Of a stretch of DNA of 64,000 nt, positions 37,469 to 48,598 are shown piece by piece (position 1 is the stretch's first letter; each line of letters opens with the position of its first letter). A model generated the notes under the pieces. It had not been told where the DNA came from and made no database searches. It saw nothing but the letters and a program-made list of their open reading frames with translations. The DNA comes from Kitasatospora viridis (GTDB lineage Bacteria; Actinomycetota; Actinomycetes; Streptomycetales; Streptomycetaceae). The position numbers were made by a program, and so were the translations under genes. The stretch covers positions 1,697,501 to 1,761,500 of the forward strand of contig NZ_VIWT01000001.1 in the NCBI RefSeq assembly GCF_007829815.1, written 5' to 3'.

Positions 37469-37512
37469 TGGGGCTCCCGGGGGGTGCAGCGTTGGCTGGG
37501 GGAAATGCCGTC

Positions 37513-37542
37513 AGCGGACCCGCGATCGCTCGCGGGTCCGCT
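37513..37542 (-). terminator. Hairpin between glnK and glnD
   Basis: AGCGGACCCGCG (37513-37524) pairs with CGCGGGTCCGCT (37531-37542); one further A-T pair leaves a 4-nt loop, TCGC. It may lower glnD expression relative to amtB-glnK. Confidence 0.7.
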
Positions 37543-37562
37543 CGGGTTGGGTGGAACGGGGG

Positions 37563-39384
<1,822 letters not shown>

Positions 39385-39457
39385 ACGGTTGACGCACGCG
39401 TTACGGGCACGTGAACCGCGCCGGTCGGGGAGGCCTTGACGGACGCGTGCACGTCAC

Positions 39458-40915
39458 TTACACCGCCTCGTACTCGGGGATCTGTTCCACCACCAGGTCG
39501 GCCAGCCGGTTGACGGCGGGCACCGAACGGTAGTCCCGGCCGGCCGCCTCGGTGGTCTTGCGGACCCGGGTGTTCAGCCGCTCCGAGCGCACCTTTCCGG
39601 CGATGTCCACCGCCTCCTCGACGATCAGCGCGGCCTGCTCGGGCTCGCCCTGGAGCAGGTGCACGCTGGCCATGCCGACCAGGTTGAAGGCGTAGGAGCG
39701 GGTGTGGTTCTCCATGTCCTGGCGGAACAGGTCGACCGCGGTCTCCATGTGCGGGGCGGCCAGCGAGGCGTACCGCGGGCTGCGGCTGGAGTGGTAGGCC
39801 AGGTCGCGGAAGGAGTGCGCGTTCTCCGCGTACAGCTCGGCCTTGGAGAAGAACCGCAGCCAGTCGGGGTCGCGCTCGATCGGGCCGGCGTCGGTGTAGG
39901 TGTCCTCGGCCAGCCGGACGGCGCGGGCGCAGCGGTTGACCTCGCCGATGTTGGAGTAGGCCCGCGCCTCCATCGCGTAGAGCAGCGCCTGCTGGCGCGG
40001 GGTGGCGGTGTCCCGGCTGCCGTACTGGGCCAGGTGGATCAGCTCCAGGGCGTCCTCGCCGCGGTTGAGGTGGATCATCTGGCGGCTCATGTCGGTGAGG
40101 ATCAGCGCGCCGAACGGACGGTCGCCGGCCTCCTTGGCCGCGTGCAGCGCCAACACGTAGTACTTCTGCGCGCTCGGGTGCATGCCCACGTCGTAGGACA
40201 TCCAGCCGGCCAGGTGGGCGAGTTCGGCGGTCAGCCGGAACAGCCGCTTGGTCACGCCCGGCGGGTAGGTCTCCTGGAGCAGGTCGGTGACCTCGTGCAA
40301 CTGGCCGACCACCGCCTTGCGGCGCAGCCCGCCGCCGTTCTGCGCGTCCCACTGGCGGAACATCACCGTGGTCTGCTCCAGCAGTTGCAGCTCGGGCTCG
40401 GAGAGCCGGCCGGTGTACGGCTCGCCGCCGTTGGCGGCGGCCAGCACCGGGGTCGGCGCGCCGCTCGGGCCCGGGGTGAGCCAGCGCTGCATCGGCTCGA
40501 TCAGCGCCGCGCCGGCGGTCAGCGCCAGCGAGGTGCCGAGGAAGCCGCGCCGGTTGAGCATCAGGTCGCTGCGCGAGTACTCGCTGATCAACTGGACGGT
40601 CTGCGGGCCGCTCCAGGGCAGGTCCACGCCGCCGCCGGCCACCGTGGAGACCGGCACGGCGACCCGCAGGCCGAGGTCCTCCTCGGAGACCACCGAGCCG
40701 AACCGCTCGGAGAACAGGTCGGCCATGATCTTCGGGATCGGCTCGCGCGGCTGCTCGCCGTCCAGCCAGCGGCGCACCCGCGAGGTGTCGGTGCTCACGT
40801 GGTGCGCGCCGAGCTGGCGGGCCTGCCGGTTGACCTGCCGGGCGAATTCGCCCTTGGACCACCCGCTGCGCGTGAACCACGCGGTGAGTTTCTCGTTGGG
40901 CTGCTTCTCTGCCAT
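39458..40915 (-). CDS. nsdA: NsdA-type negative regulator of differentiation
   Basis: A 485-residue protein beginning MAEKQPNEKLTAWFTRSGWS. The N-terminal 75 residues form an HTH-like module (KGEFARQVNRQARQLGAHHV, SRVRRWLDGEQPREPIPKIM). The rest is an alpha-helical, TPR-like region (TERFRLTAELAHLAGW-type repeats around residues 220-430). It matches S. coelicolor NsdA (SCO5582), whose loss increases sporulation and antibiotic production. Its position between amtB and the Prim-Pol-like gene is the same. The biochemical mechanism is not known. Confidence 0.88.
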   Translation of the reverse strand: MAEKQPNEKLTAWFTRSGWSKGEFARQVNRQARQLGAHHVSTDTSRVRRWLDGEQPREPIPKIMADLFSERFGSVVSEEDLGLRVAVPVSTVAGGGVDLPWSGPQTVQLISEYSRSDLMLNRRGFLGTSLALTAGAALIEPMQRWLTPGPSGAPTPVLAAANGGEPYTGRLSEPELQLLEQTTVMFRQWDAQNGGGLRRKAVVGQLHEVTDLLQETYPPGVTKRLFRLTAELAHLAGWMSYDVGMHPSAQKYYVLALHAAKEAGDRPFGALILTDMSRQMIHLNRGEDALELIHLAQYGSRDTATPRQQALLYAMEARAYSNIGEVNRCARAVRLAEDTYTDAGPIERDPDWLRFFSKAELYAENAHSFRDLAYHSSRSPRYASLAAPHMETAVDLFRQDMENHTRSYAFNLVGMASVHLLQGEPEQAALIVEEAVDIAGKVRSERLNTRVRKTTEAAGRDYRSVPAVNRLADLVVEQIPEYEAV

Positions 40916-41264
40916 TGAGGGTCCACCTGTCCCGCCCGGCCCCGTTCCCGGGGTCCCACTGCCGTTCCCGCTCGGCCGCACCCTCCCGGTGCGTGAGCCG
41001 AACGTAACGTGCCGTGAGCCGTCCGGGGGATGGTTCGCCGGGAAACGCCACCATTCGCCACCCCCACGAGTGAAGCCGACGGACCGTCAACAGCGCTTCA
41101 CTGGAAGCCGGTCCACCGCCCCGGACCGCATGTCCCGCATGCCCGCGCCGACCGCGTGCGGCACCTTGCGCGCGCCGTCCCGCACTCGGTCGCGCCGGGG
41201 AGCAGAATTTGACAAAGCGTCACGGTCCCGTAACCGCCGGCAACCTAAACCTGTTGGGGGAGGC
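40916..41264. promoter_or_regulatory. Divergent control region nsdA / Prim-Pol-like gene
   Basis: About 350 bp without a gene. On the plus strand TTGACA (41209-41214) stands 16 bp before TAACCG (41231-41236), a plausible promoter for the downstream gene, which also has GGGGGAGG as RBS. No clear operator was found on the nsdA side. Confidence 0.45.
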
Positions 41265-41957
41265 ATGGACAACCTGTTCGGCGATCTGAGGTTCGGCGCC
41301 CGCCGCCGCAGCCGCGCCACCGCGTGCCAGGCCGCGGCCGAGTACGCCGGCCGCTGGGGCTGGACGGTGACCCTCGGCGGACCGGCCCGGTCCTCCGGCG
41401 GGCCGTGCCGGTGCGGCCGGCCGCACTGCGCCGCCCCCGGGCTGCACCCGCTGCCCGGCGAACCGGCCCGCGAGCTGCCGCCCGGCGCCACCCCGCACGA
41501 GGTCCGCGCCCTGTGGGACGGCGGACCGGACGGCTCGGTGCTGCTGCCGGTCGGCCGCCGCTTCGACGTGCTGGACGTGCCGGAGCAGGCCGGCCTGCGC
41601 GCCCTGGTCCGGCTGGAGCGGATGGGCACCCAGGTCGGCCCGGTGCTGGCCGCGCCCACCGGGCGGCTGTTCTTCTTCGTCGCCCGGGGCACCGCCGAGC
41701 TGCTGCCCGACCTGCTCTACCGGATGGGCTGGGACGACGCCGCGCTGGACCTGGTCGGCCACGGCGAGGGCGGCTACCTGGCCGCGCCGCCGACCGTGCT
41801 GCCCGGGCTGGGCCCGCTGCGCTGGCTGCGCCACCCCTGCCGGGAGAGCGCGGCCCGGCCGCCGCAGGCCCGGCTGCTGCTCGGCACCCTGGCCTACGCC
41901 TGCCACCGCGGCCGGGAGCGCGCGGTGGCCGCCGAGCCGGCCTGGCTGGCCTCCTGA
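41265..41957 (+). CDS. Bifunctional DNA primase/polymerase-like protein
   Basis: A 230-residue protein resembling the N-terminal Prim-Pol domain of actinomycete plasmid and phage primases. The Cys/His motif GGPCRCGRPHCAAPGLHPLP (Cys48, Cys50, Cys55, His61) is clear, and GRRFDVLDVPEQAGL stands where the catalytic Asp pair is expected (Asp and Val-Leu-Asp). There is no helicase part. A short version of this gene sits next to nsdA and ftsY in Streptomyces. The role is unknown; it may be inactive in synthesis. ATG 41265 has GGGGGAGG before it. Confidence 0.78.
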   Translation: MDNLFGDLRFGARRRSRATACQAAAEYAGRWGWTVTLGGPARSSGGPCRCGRPHCAAPGLHPLPGEPARELPPGATPHEVRALWDGGPDGSVLLPVGRRFDVLDVPEQAGLRALVRLERMGTQVGPVLAAPTGRLFFFVARGTAELLPDLLYRMGWDDAALDLVGHGEGGYLAAPPTVLPGLGPLRWLRHPCRESAARPPQARLLLGTLAYACHRGRERAVAAEPAWLAS

Positions 41958-41964
41958 CACGCGA

Positions 41965-41999
41965 ACGGGCGGCCACCCCGGCACGGGGTGGCCGCCCGT
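41965..41999. terminator. Bidirectional terminator, Prim-Pol-like gene / ftsY
   Basis: ACGGGCGGCCACCCCG (41965-41980) pairs perfectly with CGGGGTGGCCGCCCGT (41984-41999) around the loop GCA. It lies 8 nt past the plus-strand stop and 15 nt past the ftsY stop, and serves both convergent genes. Confidence 0.88.
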
Positions 42000-42014
42000 C
42001 GAACTGACGGCGGA

Positions 42015-43235
42015 TCAGTCGCCGATCAGCGCGTCCACGAAGGCGGCGGGCTCGAACGGCGCCAGGTCGTCGGCGCCCTCGCCCAGGCCGATCAGCTTGA
42101 CCGGCACGCCCAGCTCGCGCTGCACCTGGACCACGATGCCGCCCTTGGCGGTGCCGTCCAGCTTGGTCAGCACGATGCCGGTGATCTCCACGACCTCGGC
42201 GAAGACCCGGGCCTGCACCAGGCCGTTCTGGCCGGTGGTGGCGTCCAGCACCAGCAGCACCTCGTCGACCGGGCCGTGCTTCTCCACCACCCGCTTGACC
42301 TTGCCGAGCTCGTCCATCAGGCCGGTCTTGGTGTGCAGCCGGCCGGCGGTGTCGACCAGCACGGTGTCCGCACCCTCGGCGATGCCCTCCTTGACGGCGT
42401 CGAAGGCCACCGAGGCCGGGTCGCCGCCCTCCGGGCCGCGCACCGTGCGGGCGCCCACCCGCTCGCCCCAGGTCTGCAGCTGGTCGGCGGCGGCGGCGCG
42501 GAAGGTGTCGGCCGCGCCCAGCACCACCTTGCGGCCGTCGGCCACCAGCACCCGGCCGAGCTTGCCCGAGGTGGTGGTCTTGCCGACGCCGTTGACGCCG
42601 ACCACCAGGACCACCGCCGGGCGGCCGTCCTCGTGCTTGGCGGTGCGCAGCGAGCGGTCGCTGTCGGTGCCGATCAGCGCGACCAGCTCCTCGTGCAGCA
42701 GGGCGCGCAGCTCGTCCGGGGTGCGGGTGCCGAGCACCTTGACCCGGGTGCGCAGCCGGTCGACCAGCTCCTGGGTGGGGGCGACACCGATGTCGGCGGT
42801 GATCAGGGTGTCCTCGATCTCCTCCCAGGTGTCCTCGTCCAGCCGGTCGCGGGAGAGCAGGGTCAGCAGGCCCTTGCCGAGCGCGTTCTGCGAGCGGGAC
42901 AGCCGCGAGCGCAGCCGCACCAGCCGGCCGGCGGTCGGCTCCGGCACCTCGACGGCGGGCGCCTCGGCGACCTGCTCGGGGGTGATCTCCGGCTCGGCCT
43001 CGACCGTCCCGGCCCGCTCGGCCGGAAGCTCGACCTCCTCGACGGTCTTGACCGGCTCCTCGCGCGGCGGCGCGGCCTCCTCACCGACCTGCGGCTCGGC
43101 CGGGGCCGCCGGCGGCGTGATGGTCGCCGTCGACTTCGGGGGCAGTTCCTTACGTCGTCTGCCGCTGACGACGAGGCCGGCGACCGCACCAACGGCGATC
43201 ACGGCGATGACTACGGCAAGGATCACGTATTCCAT
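42015..43235 (-). CDS. ftsY: Signal recognition particle receptor FtsY
   Basis: A 406-residue protein. An N-terminal membrane segment (about residues 4-24, VILAVVIAVIAVGAVAGLVV) is followed by an acidic A domain (to about 110). The NG domain has LVVGVNGVGKTTTSGKLGRV, GAADTFRAAAADQLQ, VDTAGRLHTKTGLMDEL and LTKLDGTAKGGI. It docks Ffh-ribosome complexes at the membrane. It is downstream of smc with 38 nt between them, the usual smc-ftsY pair. Confidence 0.96.
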   Translation of the reverse strand: MEYVILAVVIAVIAVGAVAGLVVSGRRRKELPPKSTATITPPAAPAEPQVGEEAAPPREEPVKTVEEVELPAERAGTVEAEPEITPEQVAEAPAVEVPEPTAGRLVRLRSRLSRSQNALGKGLLTLLSRDRLDEDTWEEIEDTLITADIGVAPTQELVDRLRTRVKVLGTRTPDELRALLHEELVALIGTDSDRSLRTAKHEDGRPAVVLVVGVNGVGKTTTSGKLGRVLVADGRKVVLGAADTFRAAAADQLQTWGERVGARTVRGPEGGDPASVAFDAVKEGIAEGADTVLVDTAGRLHTKTGLMDELGKVKRVVEKHGPVDEVLLVLDATTGQNGLVQARVFAEVVEITGIVLTKLDGTAKGGIVVQVQRELGVPVKLIGLGEGADDLAPFEPAAFVDALIGD

Positions 43236-43273
43236 AACCCAGCCAGTATCCGTTAAGACGGCCCGAACCGGGG

Positions 43274-46200
43274 CTAGGCGGGCTGCACCTCCTGCACCCG
43301 TTGCCGCATCGGAACCTTCCGTTCCCGGTGTTCTTCGCGCAGCCGCTGGCTGATCACCTGGGAGATGCCGTCGCCCTTCATGGTCACGCCGTACAGGGCG
43401 TCGGCACACTCCATGGTCAGCTTCTGGTGGGTGATCACGATCAGCTGGGAGCTGTCCCGCAGCTCCTCCATGATCGCGATCAGCCGGCGCAGGTTGGTCT
43501 CGTCCAGCGCCGCCTCCACCTCGTCCATCACGTAGAACGGGCTCGGCCGGGCCTTGAAGATGGCCACCAGCATGGCCACCGCGGTGAGCGAGCGCTCGCC
43601 GCCGGAGAGCAGCGAGAGCCGCTTGACCTTCTTGCCCGGCGGGCGGGCCTCCACCTCCACCCCGGTGGCCAGCATGTCGTCCGGGTCGGTGAGCACCAGC
43701 CGGCCCTCGCCGCCCGGGAAGAGCCGGGAGAACACGCCCTCGAACTGGGCTGCGGTGTCGTGGAAGGCCGCGGTGAAGAGCTGCTCCACCCGCTGGTCCA
43801 CGTCCTTGACGATCTCCAGCAGGTCCCGGCGGCTGCGCTTGAGGTCCTCCAGCTGCTCGCCGAGGAACTTGTGCCGCTCCTCCAACGCGGCGAACTCCTC
43901 CAGCGCCAGCGGGTTCACCTTGCCGAGCTGCTGGTAGGCCTTCTCGGCGGCGCGCAGCCGGCGCTCCTGCTCGGCCCGCACGAACGGAACCGGTTCGCCG
44001 GCCGGCTCCCCCTCCTCCGGCGCCCGCGGCGGCACGAGCTGCTCCGGCCCGTACTCGGCCAGCAGCGCCTCGGCCTCGATGCCGAACTCCTCCAGCGCCT
44101 TGGCCTCCAACTGCTCGATCCGCAGCCGCTTCTCGGCCCGCAGCACCTCGTCCCGGTGGCCCGCGTCGACCAGCTTGTCCAGCTCCTCCTTGAGGCCGCG
44201 GCCCTGTTCGCGGGCGGCCCGCAGGGCGGTCTCGCGCTCCGCCCTGGCCTGTTCGACCCGGGCCCGCTCGGCCTCCGCCCGGGCGGTGGACACCTCCAGG
44301 CAGGCGAGCAGTTGGCGGGCGCCGGCCAGCACCGCGCCGGCCACCCCGGCCTCCAGCGCGGCCCGGCGGGCCCGTTCGGCGGCCTTGGCCCGGGCCTCCC
44401 GCTCGGCCCTGGCGGCCCGGTCCAGGCTCTCGGCCCGGCCGGCCAGCGAGCGGACCCGCTCCTCGTGGGTGCGCACGGCGAGCCGGGCCTCCAGCTCCTG
44501 CTGGCGGGCCCGGGTGCCGGCCTCGGCGAGCCGGTCGCGCTCGCCCTGGTCGGGCTCGTCCTCGTCCTGCTCGGCCAGTTCCTCGGCGACGGCGAGCCGT
44601 TCGGCCAGTTCCTCGGCGGCGGTCAGCGCGGCCTGCCGGCCCTGCTCGGCCTTGGCCAGCGCGGCCTGGGCGCGTTCGGCCTCGCCGGCCGCCGCCCGGG
44701 CCTGGCCGCCGAGCCGGCCGAGCGCGCCGGCGGTCTCGGCGCGCTGCTTCTCGGCGCCGCGCCGCTCGGCGGCCAGCCGGTCCAGCTCGGCCGCCCGCTC
44801 CCGGCGCTGCTCCTGGACCTGCGCCAGGCGCTCGGTCAGTTCGGCGCAGTGCCCGGCGAGTTCGTCGAGCCGGCGGGCGGCCGCGTCCACGGCCGCCTGG
44901 GTCTCCAGTTGGCTGGGTGCGCCGGCCGCGCCGCCCTGGGCCAGGCCGGCGGTGAGCAGGTCTCCGTCGGCGGTGACGGCGGTGAGTCCGGGGTGGGCCG
45001 CGAGCAGCTGCCGGGCGGCGTCCAGGTCGGCCACCACGGCGGTGCGGGCGAGCAGGGTGCGCACCGCGGGCAGCAGTTCGGCCGGCCCGTCGACCAGCGC
45101 GACGGCCCAGCGGGCCCCGGCCAGCAGCGGCCCGGGCTCCCCGGCGGGCTCCGCGGGGGCGCCGGCGACCAGCAGCGCGGCCCGGCCGGCGTCCTCGGCC
45201 CGGAGCAGCCGCAGCGCCTCGGCGGCGGCGGGCAGGTCGGCCACCGCCACCGCGTCGGCGGCGGCGCCGAGCGCCGCGGCGAGCGCGGTCTCCTCGCCGG
45301 GTGTGACGGTGAGCAGTCCGGCGGCGGGTCCGAGCAGGCCGGGCAGCCGGTCGCCGGCGGCGAGCAGGGCTCCGGTGCCGTCCTTGCGCCGCAGGCCGAG
45401 CGCCAGCGCCTCGTGACGGGCCGTCAGTGCGGCCCGCTCGCGGTCGGCGCCGGCCGCGGCCTCGCGGGCGGCGCTCACCGCCCGGTCGGCGCCGGCCAGC
45501 TCTTCGCGCGCCTGTTCGTGCTCGGCCTCCAGCTGCTGGTCGCCGCTCTCCAGCGCGGCGACCCGCTCGTTCAGCAGCTCGTACTCGGCGCCGGCGGCCT
45601 CGGCCCGCTCTGCGGCCTCGTCGCGGGCGGCGGTGAGCCGTTCGATCTCGGCCTCGGCGCCGGCCGCCCGGGAGGCCGCGGCCGCGGCCTGGCCCTGCAA
45701 CCGGACCAGGCCCTCGCGCCGGTCGGCGGCGGCCCGGGCGGCGGCCCGCAGCCGCTGCTCCTCGGCGGCCAGCTCGCGCTCCAGTGCGCCGCGTTCGGTG
45801 ACGGCCTGGTCGAGGGCCTGTTCGGCGGACTCCAGCGCCTCACTGAGCGCGGCCTCCTGCTCGCGGATCCGCTCGGCCTCGGCCGCCAGCTCCTCCGGGT
45901 CGCGCCCGCGCCGCTCCGGCTCGCCGCCGCTGGTGGCGTGCCGCAGCTTGGCCTCGGCCAGCCCAATGGTGCCCCGGGTCCGCTCCCCCAGCGCGGAGAG
46001 CCGGTACCAGGCCTGTCGGGCCTCCTCCAGCCGCGGGCCGAGCTGTTCGACCTGGGCCTCCAGCACCGCCTCGCGCTGCTGGGCGGCCTGCAGTTCCTGC
46101 TCGACGGTGGAGCGGCGCAGCCGCAGCGCGAGCTCGTCGGCCACCTCGGCCGCTATGGCCTGACGCAGGGTCAGCACGTCGTCGGCGAGCAGCCGCAGCC

Positions 46201-46876
46201 GGGCGTCGCGCAGTTCGGCCTGGATGCCGGCGGCCCGCCGGGCGATCCGGGCCTGCCGGCCGAGCGGGCCGAGCTGGCGGCGCAGTTCGCCGACCAGGTC
46301 CTGGACCCGGTTGAGGTTGGCGGCCATCGAGTCCAGCTTCCGCAGCGCCTTCTCCTTGCGCTTGCGGTGCTTGAGGACGCCGGCCGCCTCCTCGATGAAG
46401 GCGCGGCGGCCCTGCGGGTCGGCGTGCAGCACCGAGTCCAGCCGGCCCTGACCGACGATCACGTGCATCTCCCGGCCGATGCCGGAGTCGGAGAGCAGTT
46501 CCTGGATGTCCAGCAGCCGGCAGGTCTCGCCGTTCAGCGCGTACTCGCTGCCGCCGTTGCGGAACATGGTCCGGGTGATGGTCACCTCGGCGTAGTCGAT
46601 CGGCAGGGCGCCGTCGGTGTTGTCGATGGTGAGGCTGACCTCGGCCCGGCCGAGCGGGGCGCGCCCGCTGGTGCCGGCGAAGATGACGTCCTCCATCTTG
46701 CCGCCGCGCAGCGTCTTGGCGCCCTGCTCGCCCATCACCCAGCTCAGCGCGTCCACCACGTTGGACTTGCCCGAGCCGTTCGGCCCGACCACGCAGGTGA
46801 TGCCGGGCTCGAAGCGCAGCGTGGTGGCCGAGGCGAAGGACTTGAATCCGCGCAGGGTCAGGCTCTTCAGGTGCAC
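43274..46876 (-). CDS. smc: Chromosome segregation protein SMC
   Basis: A 1200-residue SMC starting at GTG 46876 (HLKSLTLRGFKSFASATTLR). Head parts: Walker A VVGPNGSGKSN (about residues 29-39), signature LSLLSGGERSLTAVAML, Walker B PFYVMDEVEAALDETNL. Two long coiled-coil arms rich in Ala, Glu and Arg flank a hinge around residues 500-660, with APSQLETQAAVDAA after it. With ScpA and ScpB it compacts and separates chromosomes, which matters in sporulating hyphae. It is followed by ftsY. Confidence 0.96.
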   Translation of the reverse strand: MHLKSLTLRGFKSFASATTLRFEPGITCVVGPNGSGKSNVVDALSWVMGEQGAKTLRGGKMEDVIFAGTSGRAPLGRAEVSLTIDNTDGALPIDYAEVTITRTMFRNGGSEYALNGETCRLLDIQELLSDSGIGREMHVIVGQGRLDSVLHADPQGRRAFIEEAAGVLKHRKRKEKALRKLDSMAANLNRVQDLVGELRRQLGPLGRQARIARRAAGIQAELRDARLRLLADDVLTLRQAIAAEVADELALRLRRSTVEQELQAAQQREAVLEAQVEQLGPRLEEARQAWYRLSALGERTRGTIGLAEAKLRHATSGGEPERRGRDPEELAAEAERIREQEAALSEALESAEQALDQAVTERGALERELAAEEQRLRAAARAAADRREGLVRLQGQAAAAASRAAGAEAEIERLTAARDEAAERAEAAGAEYELLNERVAALESGDQQLEAEHEQAREELAGADRAVSAAREAAAGADRERAALTARHEALALGLRRKDGTGALLAAGDRLPGLLGPAAGLLTVTPGEETALAAALGAAADAVAVADLPAAAEALRLLRAEDAGRAALLVAGAPAEPAGEPGPLLAGARWAVALVDGPAELLPAVRTLLARTAVVADLDAARQLLAAHPGLTAVTADGDLLTAGLAQGGAAGAPSQLETQAAVDAAARRLDELAGHCAELTERLAQVQEQRRERAAELDRLAAERRGAEKQRAETAGALGRLGGQARAAAGEAERAQAALAKAEQGRQAALTAAEELAERLAVAEELAEQDEDEPDQGERDRLAEAGTRARQQELEARLAVRTHEERVRSLAGRAESLDRAARAEREARAKAAERARRAALEAGVAGAVLAGARQLLACLEVSTARAEAERARVEQARAERETALRAAREQGRGLKEELDKLVDAGHRDEVLRAEKRLRIEQLEAKALEEFGIEAEALLAEYGPEQLVPPRAPEEGEPAGEPVPFVRAEQERRLRAAEKAYQQLGKVNPLALEEFAALEERHKFLGEQLEDLKRSRRDLLEIVKDVDQRVEQLFTAAFHDTAAQFEGVFSRLFPGGEGRLVLTDPDDMLATGVEVEARPPGKKVKRLSLLSGGERSLTAVAMLVAIFKARPSPFYVMDEVEAALDETNLRRLIAIMEELRDSSQLIVITHQKLTMECADALYGVTMKGDGISQVISQRLREEHRERKVPMRQRVQEVQPA

Positions 46877-47100
46877 CTTGGTGACTGTATCCGGCGCCCC
46901 CGGCGGTTTCGCTCGGCCGGGCCGTGGGCAGTCTCAGGAAAACACGGGGGAAGGGGCACCAGACCACGAAGGGACGCCGGTGAGGGCGTCCCTGAGATCG
47001 CGACCCGAGGTTGTGCGTCGGTGTGCGCGGCGGATGCGGCCGGTCGAGGCCGGTCGATCAGCGGGTCGGCTGCCCGACGGATCGGGCAGGTCCTGACGTA

Positions 47101-47301
47101 TCAGGTGAGTGCGGGCTCCCGGCTGAGCTCGACGCTGTCGAGCAGGGAGTGCTCGGCAGCGACCGCGACGAGCGCGTTGTTCTCGGCCTGCATCCGAACG
47201 AGCTCGGCTTCCAGGTCCAGGACGCGCTGCTGAAGCCGCCGCATCTCGGAGAGCATTCGCGGGTCGGGGCCGCCGACGTACCCGAGAAGCGCCTTTGCCA
47301 T
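47101..47301 (-). CDS. Small coiled-coil protein upstream of smc
   Basis: A 66-residue protein starting MAKALLGYVGGPDPRMLSEM behind GGAGGACC. Residues about 17-45 form a heptad-like coiled coil (MRRLQQRVLDLEAELVRMQA), followed by a short tail. Similar short proteins sit near smc in streptomycetes, and their function is unknown. A TATACC hexamer about 45 nt upstream could be part of its promoter. It could associate with a larger coiled-coil partner, but nothing here shows that. Confidence 0.75.
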   Translation of the reverse strand: MAKALLGYVGGPDPRMLSEMRRLQQRVLDLEAELVRMQAENNALVAVAAEHSLLDSVELSREPALT

Positions 47302-47718
47302 GATGAATGGTCCTCCACGCTGAGTGACCGAACCAGAACGGTATAGGTCGAGGGGAAGGGGTGACGCACGCGCTGCACGACCGTGAGCAGTGCCGGCTGA
47401 GCACAACAGGTCAGACACTGTGGTTGTGCGCCCACAGGGCATGGCCTTGCTCGAAAATCGCCGTCACGTGCGCGGGCTTCCAGCGTCTCACCAAAGACCG
47501 TACGGGTCAACACGATCACCGCGCGCTACAACGCCGCTGTCACCTGCATGGCGGCCACCTCACGCCACGGGTACCGGCGGTCACACCGCGCTGATGGCGG
47601 TGGATCACTGCACGAAGCGGAGTCAACCACGGACGGGGCCAAATGGCAACCGTTGGACAACACGGGTTGACAGCGGCCCGAACGGCGCGTGACCTGCGGC
47701 GCCGCGCGCCCGGCGGTC
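47302..47718. other. 417-bp gap between the small coiled-coil gene and acyP
   Basis: Lower in G+C than its surroundings. It contains a TATACC hexamer on the minus strand (about 47339-47344) that may drive the coiled-coil gene. It has no long hairpin, no tRNA-like cloverleaf and no frame with a good RBS. I see nothing else in it. Confidence 0.4.
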
Positions 47719-47997
47719 TCAGCGGATCTCGAATCCCGGGTACCCCGCGCCGGTGGCGCTCCAGATCTCGGTGACCCCGGTGACCCGGCCCGGGGTGTCG
47801 GGGCCGCGGAGCAGGGCGAGCAGCCGTTCGCAGTCGGCGTGGCTGCCCTCGGCCACCACCTGGACCCGGCCGTCACCCAGGTTGGAGGCGTAGCCGGTCA
47901 GGCCGATCTCCAGTGCGCGGGCCCGGGTCCACCAGCGGAAGCCGACCTGCTGGACCCGGCCGCGCACCCAGACGGTGGCTCGGACGTGCTCGCTCAT
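47719..47997 (-). CDS. acyP: Acylphosphatase
   Basis: A 92-residue acylphosphatase that hydrolyses carboxyl-phosphate bonds. The phosphate loop [20 protein letters not shown] supplies Arg23 in the family position. The Asn is in [17 protein letters not shown]. The C-terminus [15 protein letters not shown] is typical. It follows the HxlR gene by 12 nt and may be cotranscribed with it. Confidence 0.93.
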   Translation of the reverse strand: MSEHVRATVWVRGRVQQVGFRWWTRARALEIGLTGYASNLGDGRVQVVAEGSHADCERLLALLRGPDTPGRVTGVTEIWSATGAGYPGFEIR

Positions 47998-48009
47998 CCC
48001 CCGATTCTC

Positions 48010-48483
48010 TCAGTCCTCCACCGGACCCTCGCGCCGCCAGCCCGGCGAGTGGATCTCCAGCTCCAGGCCGTCCCGGGCGAGTTCCTCGCCGCAGCTGCGG
48101 CAGGTCCAGACCGCGTCCACCGGGTGGCCGTGGTGGTGCAGGGTGACCGGGGGCTCGTCCACCGCCCAGCGGTCGCCCCAGACCCGCAGCGCGTGGGCGA
48201 CCGGGGCGAGCTCCTGGCCGGCCTCGGTGAGGTGGTACTCGAACCGCGCCGGCCGCTCCTGGTACTGCCGGCGCTCCACCACTCCGGCCTCCTCCAGCGC
48301 CCGCAGCCGGGCGGTGAGGCGGTCGCGCGGGGCGCCGGTGTTGCGGACGATCCGTTCGAACCGGTGATTGCCGTAGAACAGCTCGCGGACCGCGAGCAGG
48401 GCCCACTTCTCGCCCAGCACCTGGAGGGCGGCGGCGATCGAGCAGGGGCGGCCGGGCTGCTTGGCTGCGGGGTCGGTGGTCAC
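48010..48483 (-). CDS. HxlR-type winged-helix regulator with C-terminal CxxC
   Basis: A 157-residue protein starting at GTG 48483. The HxlR winged helix covers residues about 10-110 (GRPCSIAAALQVLGEKWALL, FERIVRNTGAPRDRLTARLR, YHLTEAGQELAPVAHALRVW), with the N-terminal Cys of this family. About 40 residues follow that include VWTCRSCGEELARDGLEL, a CxxC pair that could bind metal or sense redox state. Its target is unknown. A long hairpin isolates it from the gene upstream. Confidence 0.85.
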   Translation of the reverse strand: MTTDPAAKQPGRPCSIAAALQVLGEKWALLAVRELFYGNHRFERIVRNTGAPRDRLTARLRALEEAGVVERRQYQERPARFEYHLTEAGQELAPVAHALRVWGDRWAVDEPPVTLHHHGHPVDAVWTCRSCGEELARDGLELEIHSPGWRREGPVED

Positions 48484-48527
48484 GGCGCCAGCGTGCCACG
48501 ACGGGTCCGGCCGTCAAAGGTCCGGGA

Positions 48528-48569
48528 ACGGACCGGGCCCGCCCCCGGTGGGGAGCGGGCCCGGTCCGT
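48528..48569 (-). terminator. Terminator after the TPM-domain gene
   Basis: ACGGACCGGGCCCGC (48528-48542) pairs perfectly with GCGGGCCCGGTCCGT (48555-48569). CCCC/GGGG continue the stem past one bulged A, closing on GGT. It lies 30 nt past the stop at 48599. Confidence 0.85.
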
Positions 48570-48598
48570 CGGGCGCGCGGGTCAGCGCGCGGCGCGGG

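Noticed and set aside
43301-47233. Plus-strand open frame of about 1300 codons opposite smc
   Set aside because: Its translation is low-complexity Gly/Leu/Gln/Arg with no domain. It is the complement of the SMC coiled coil.
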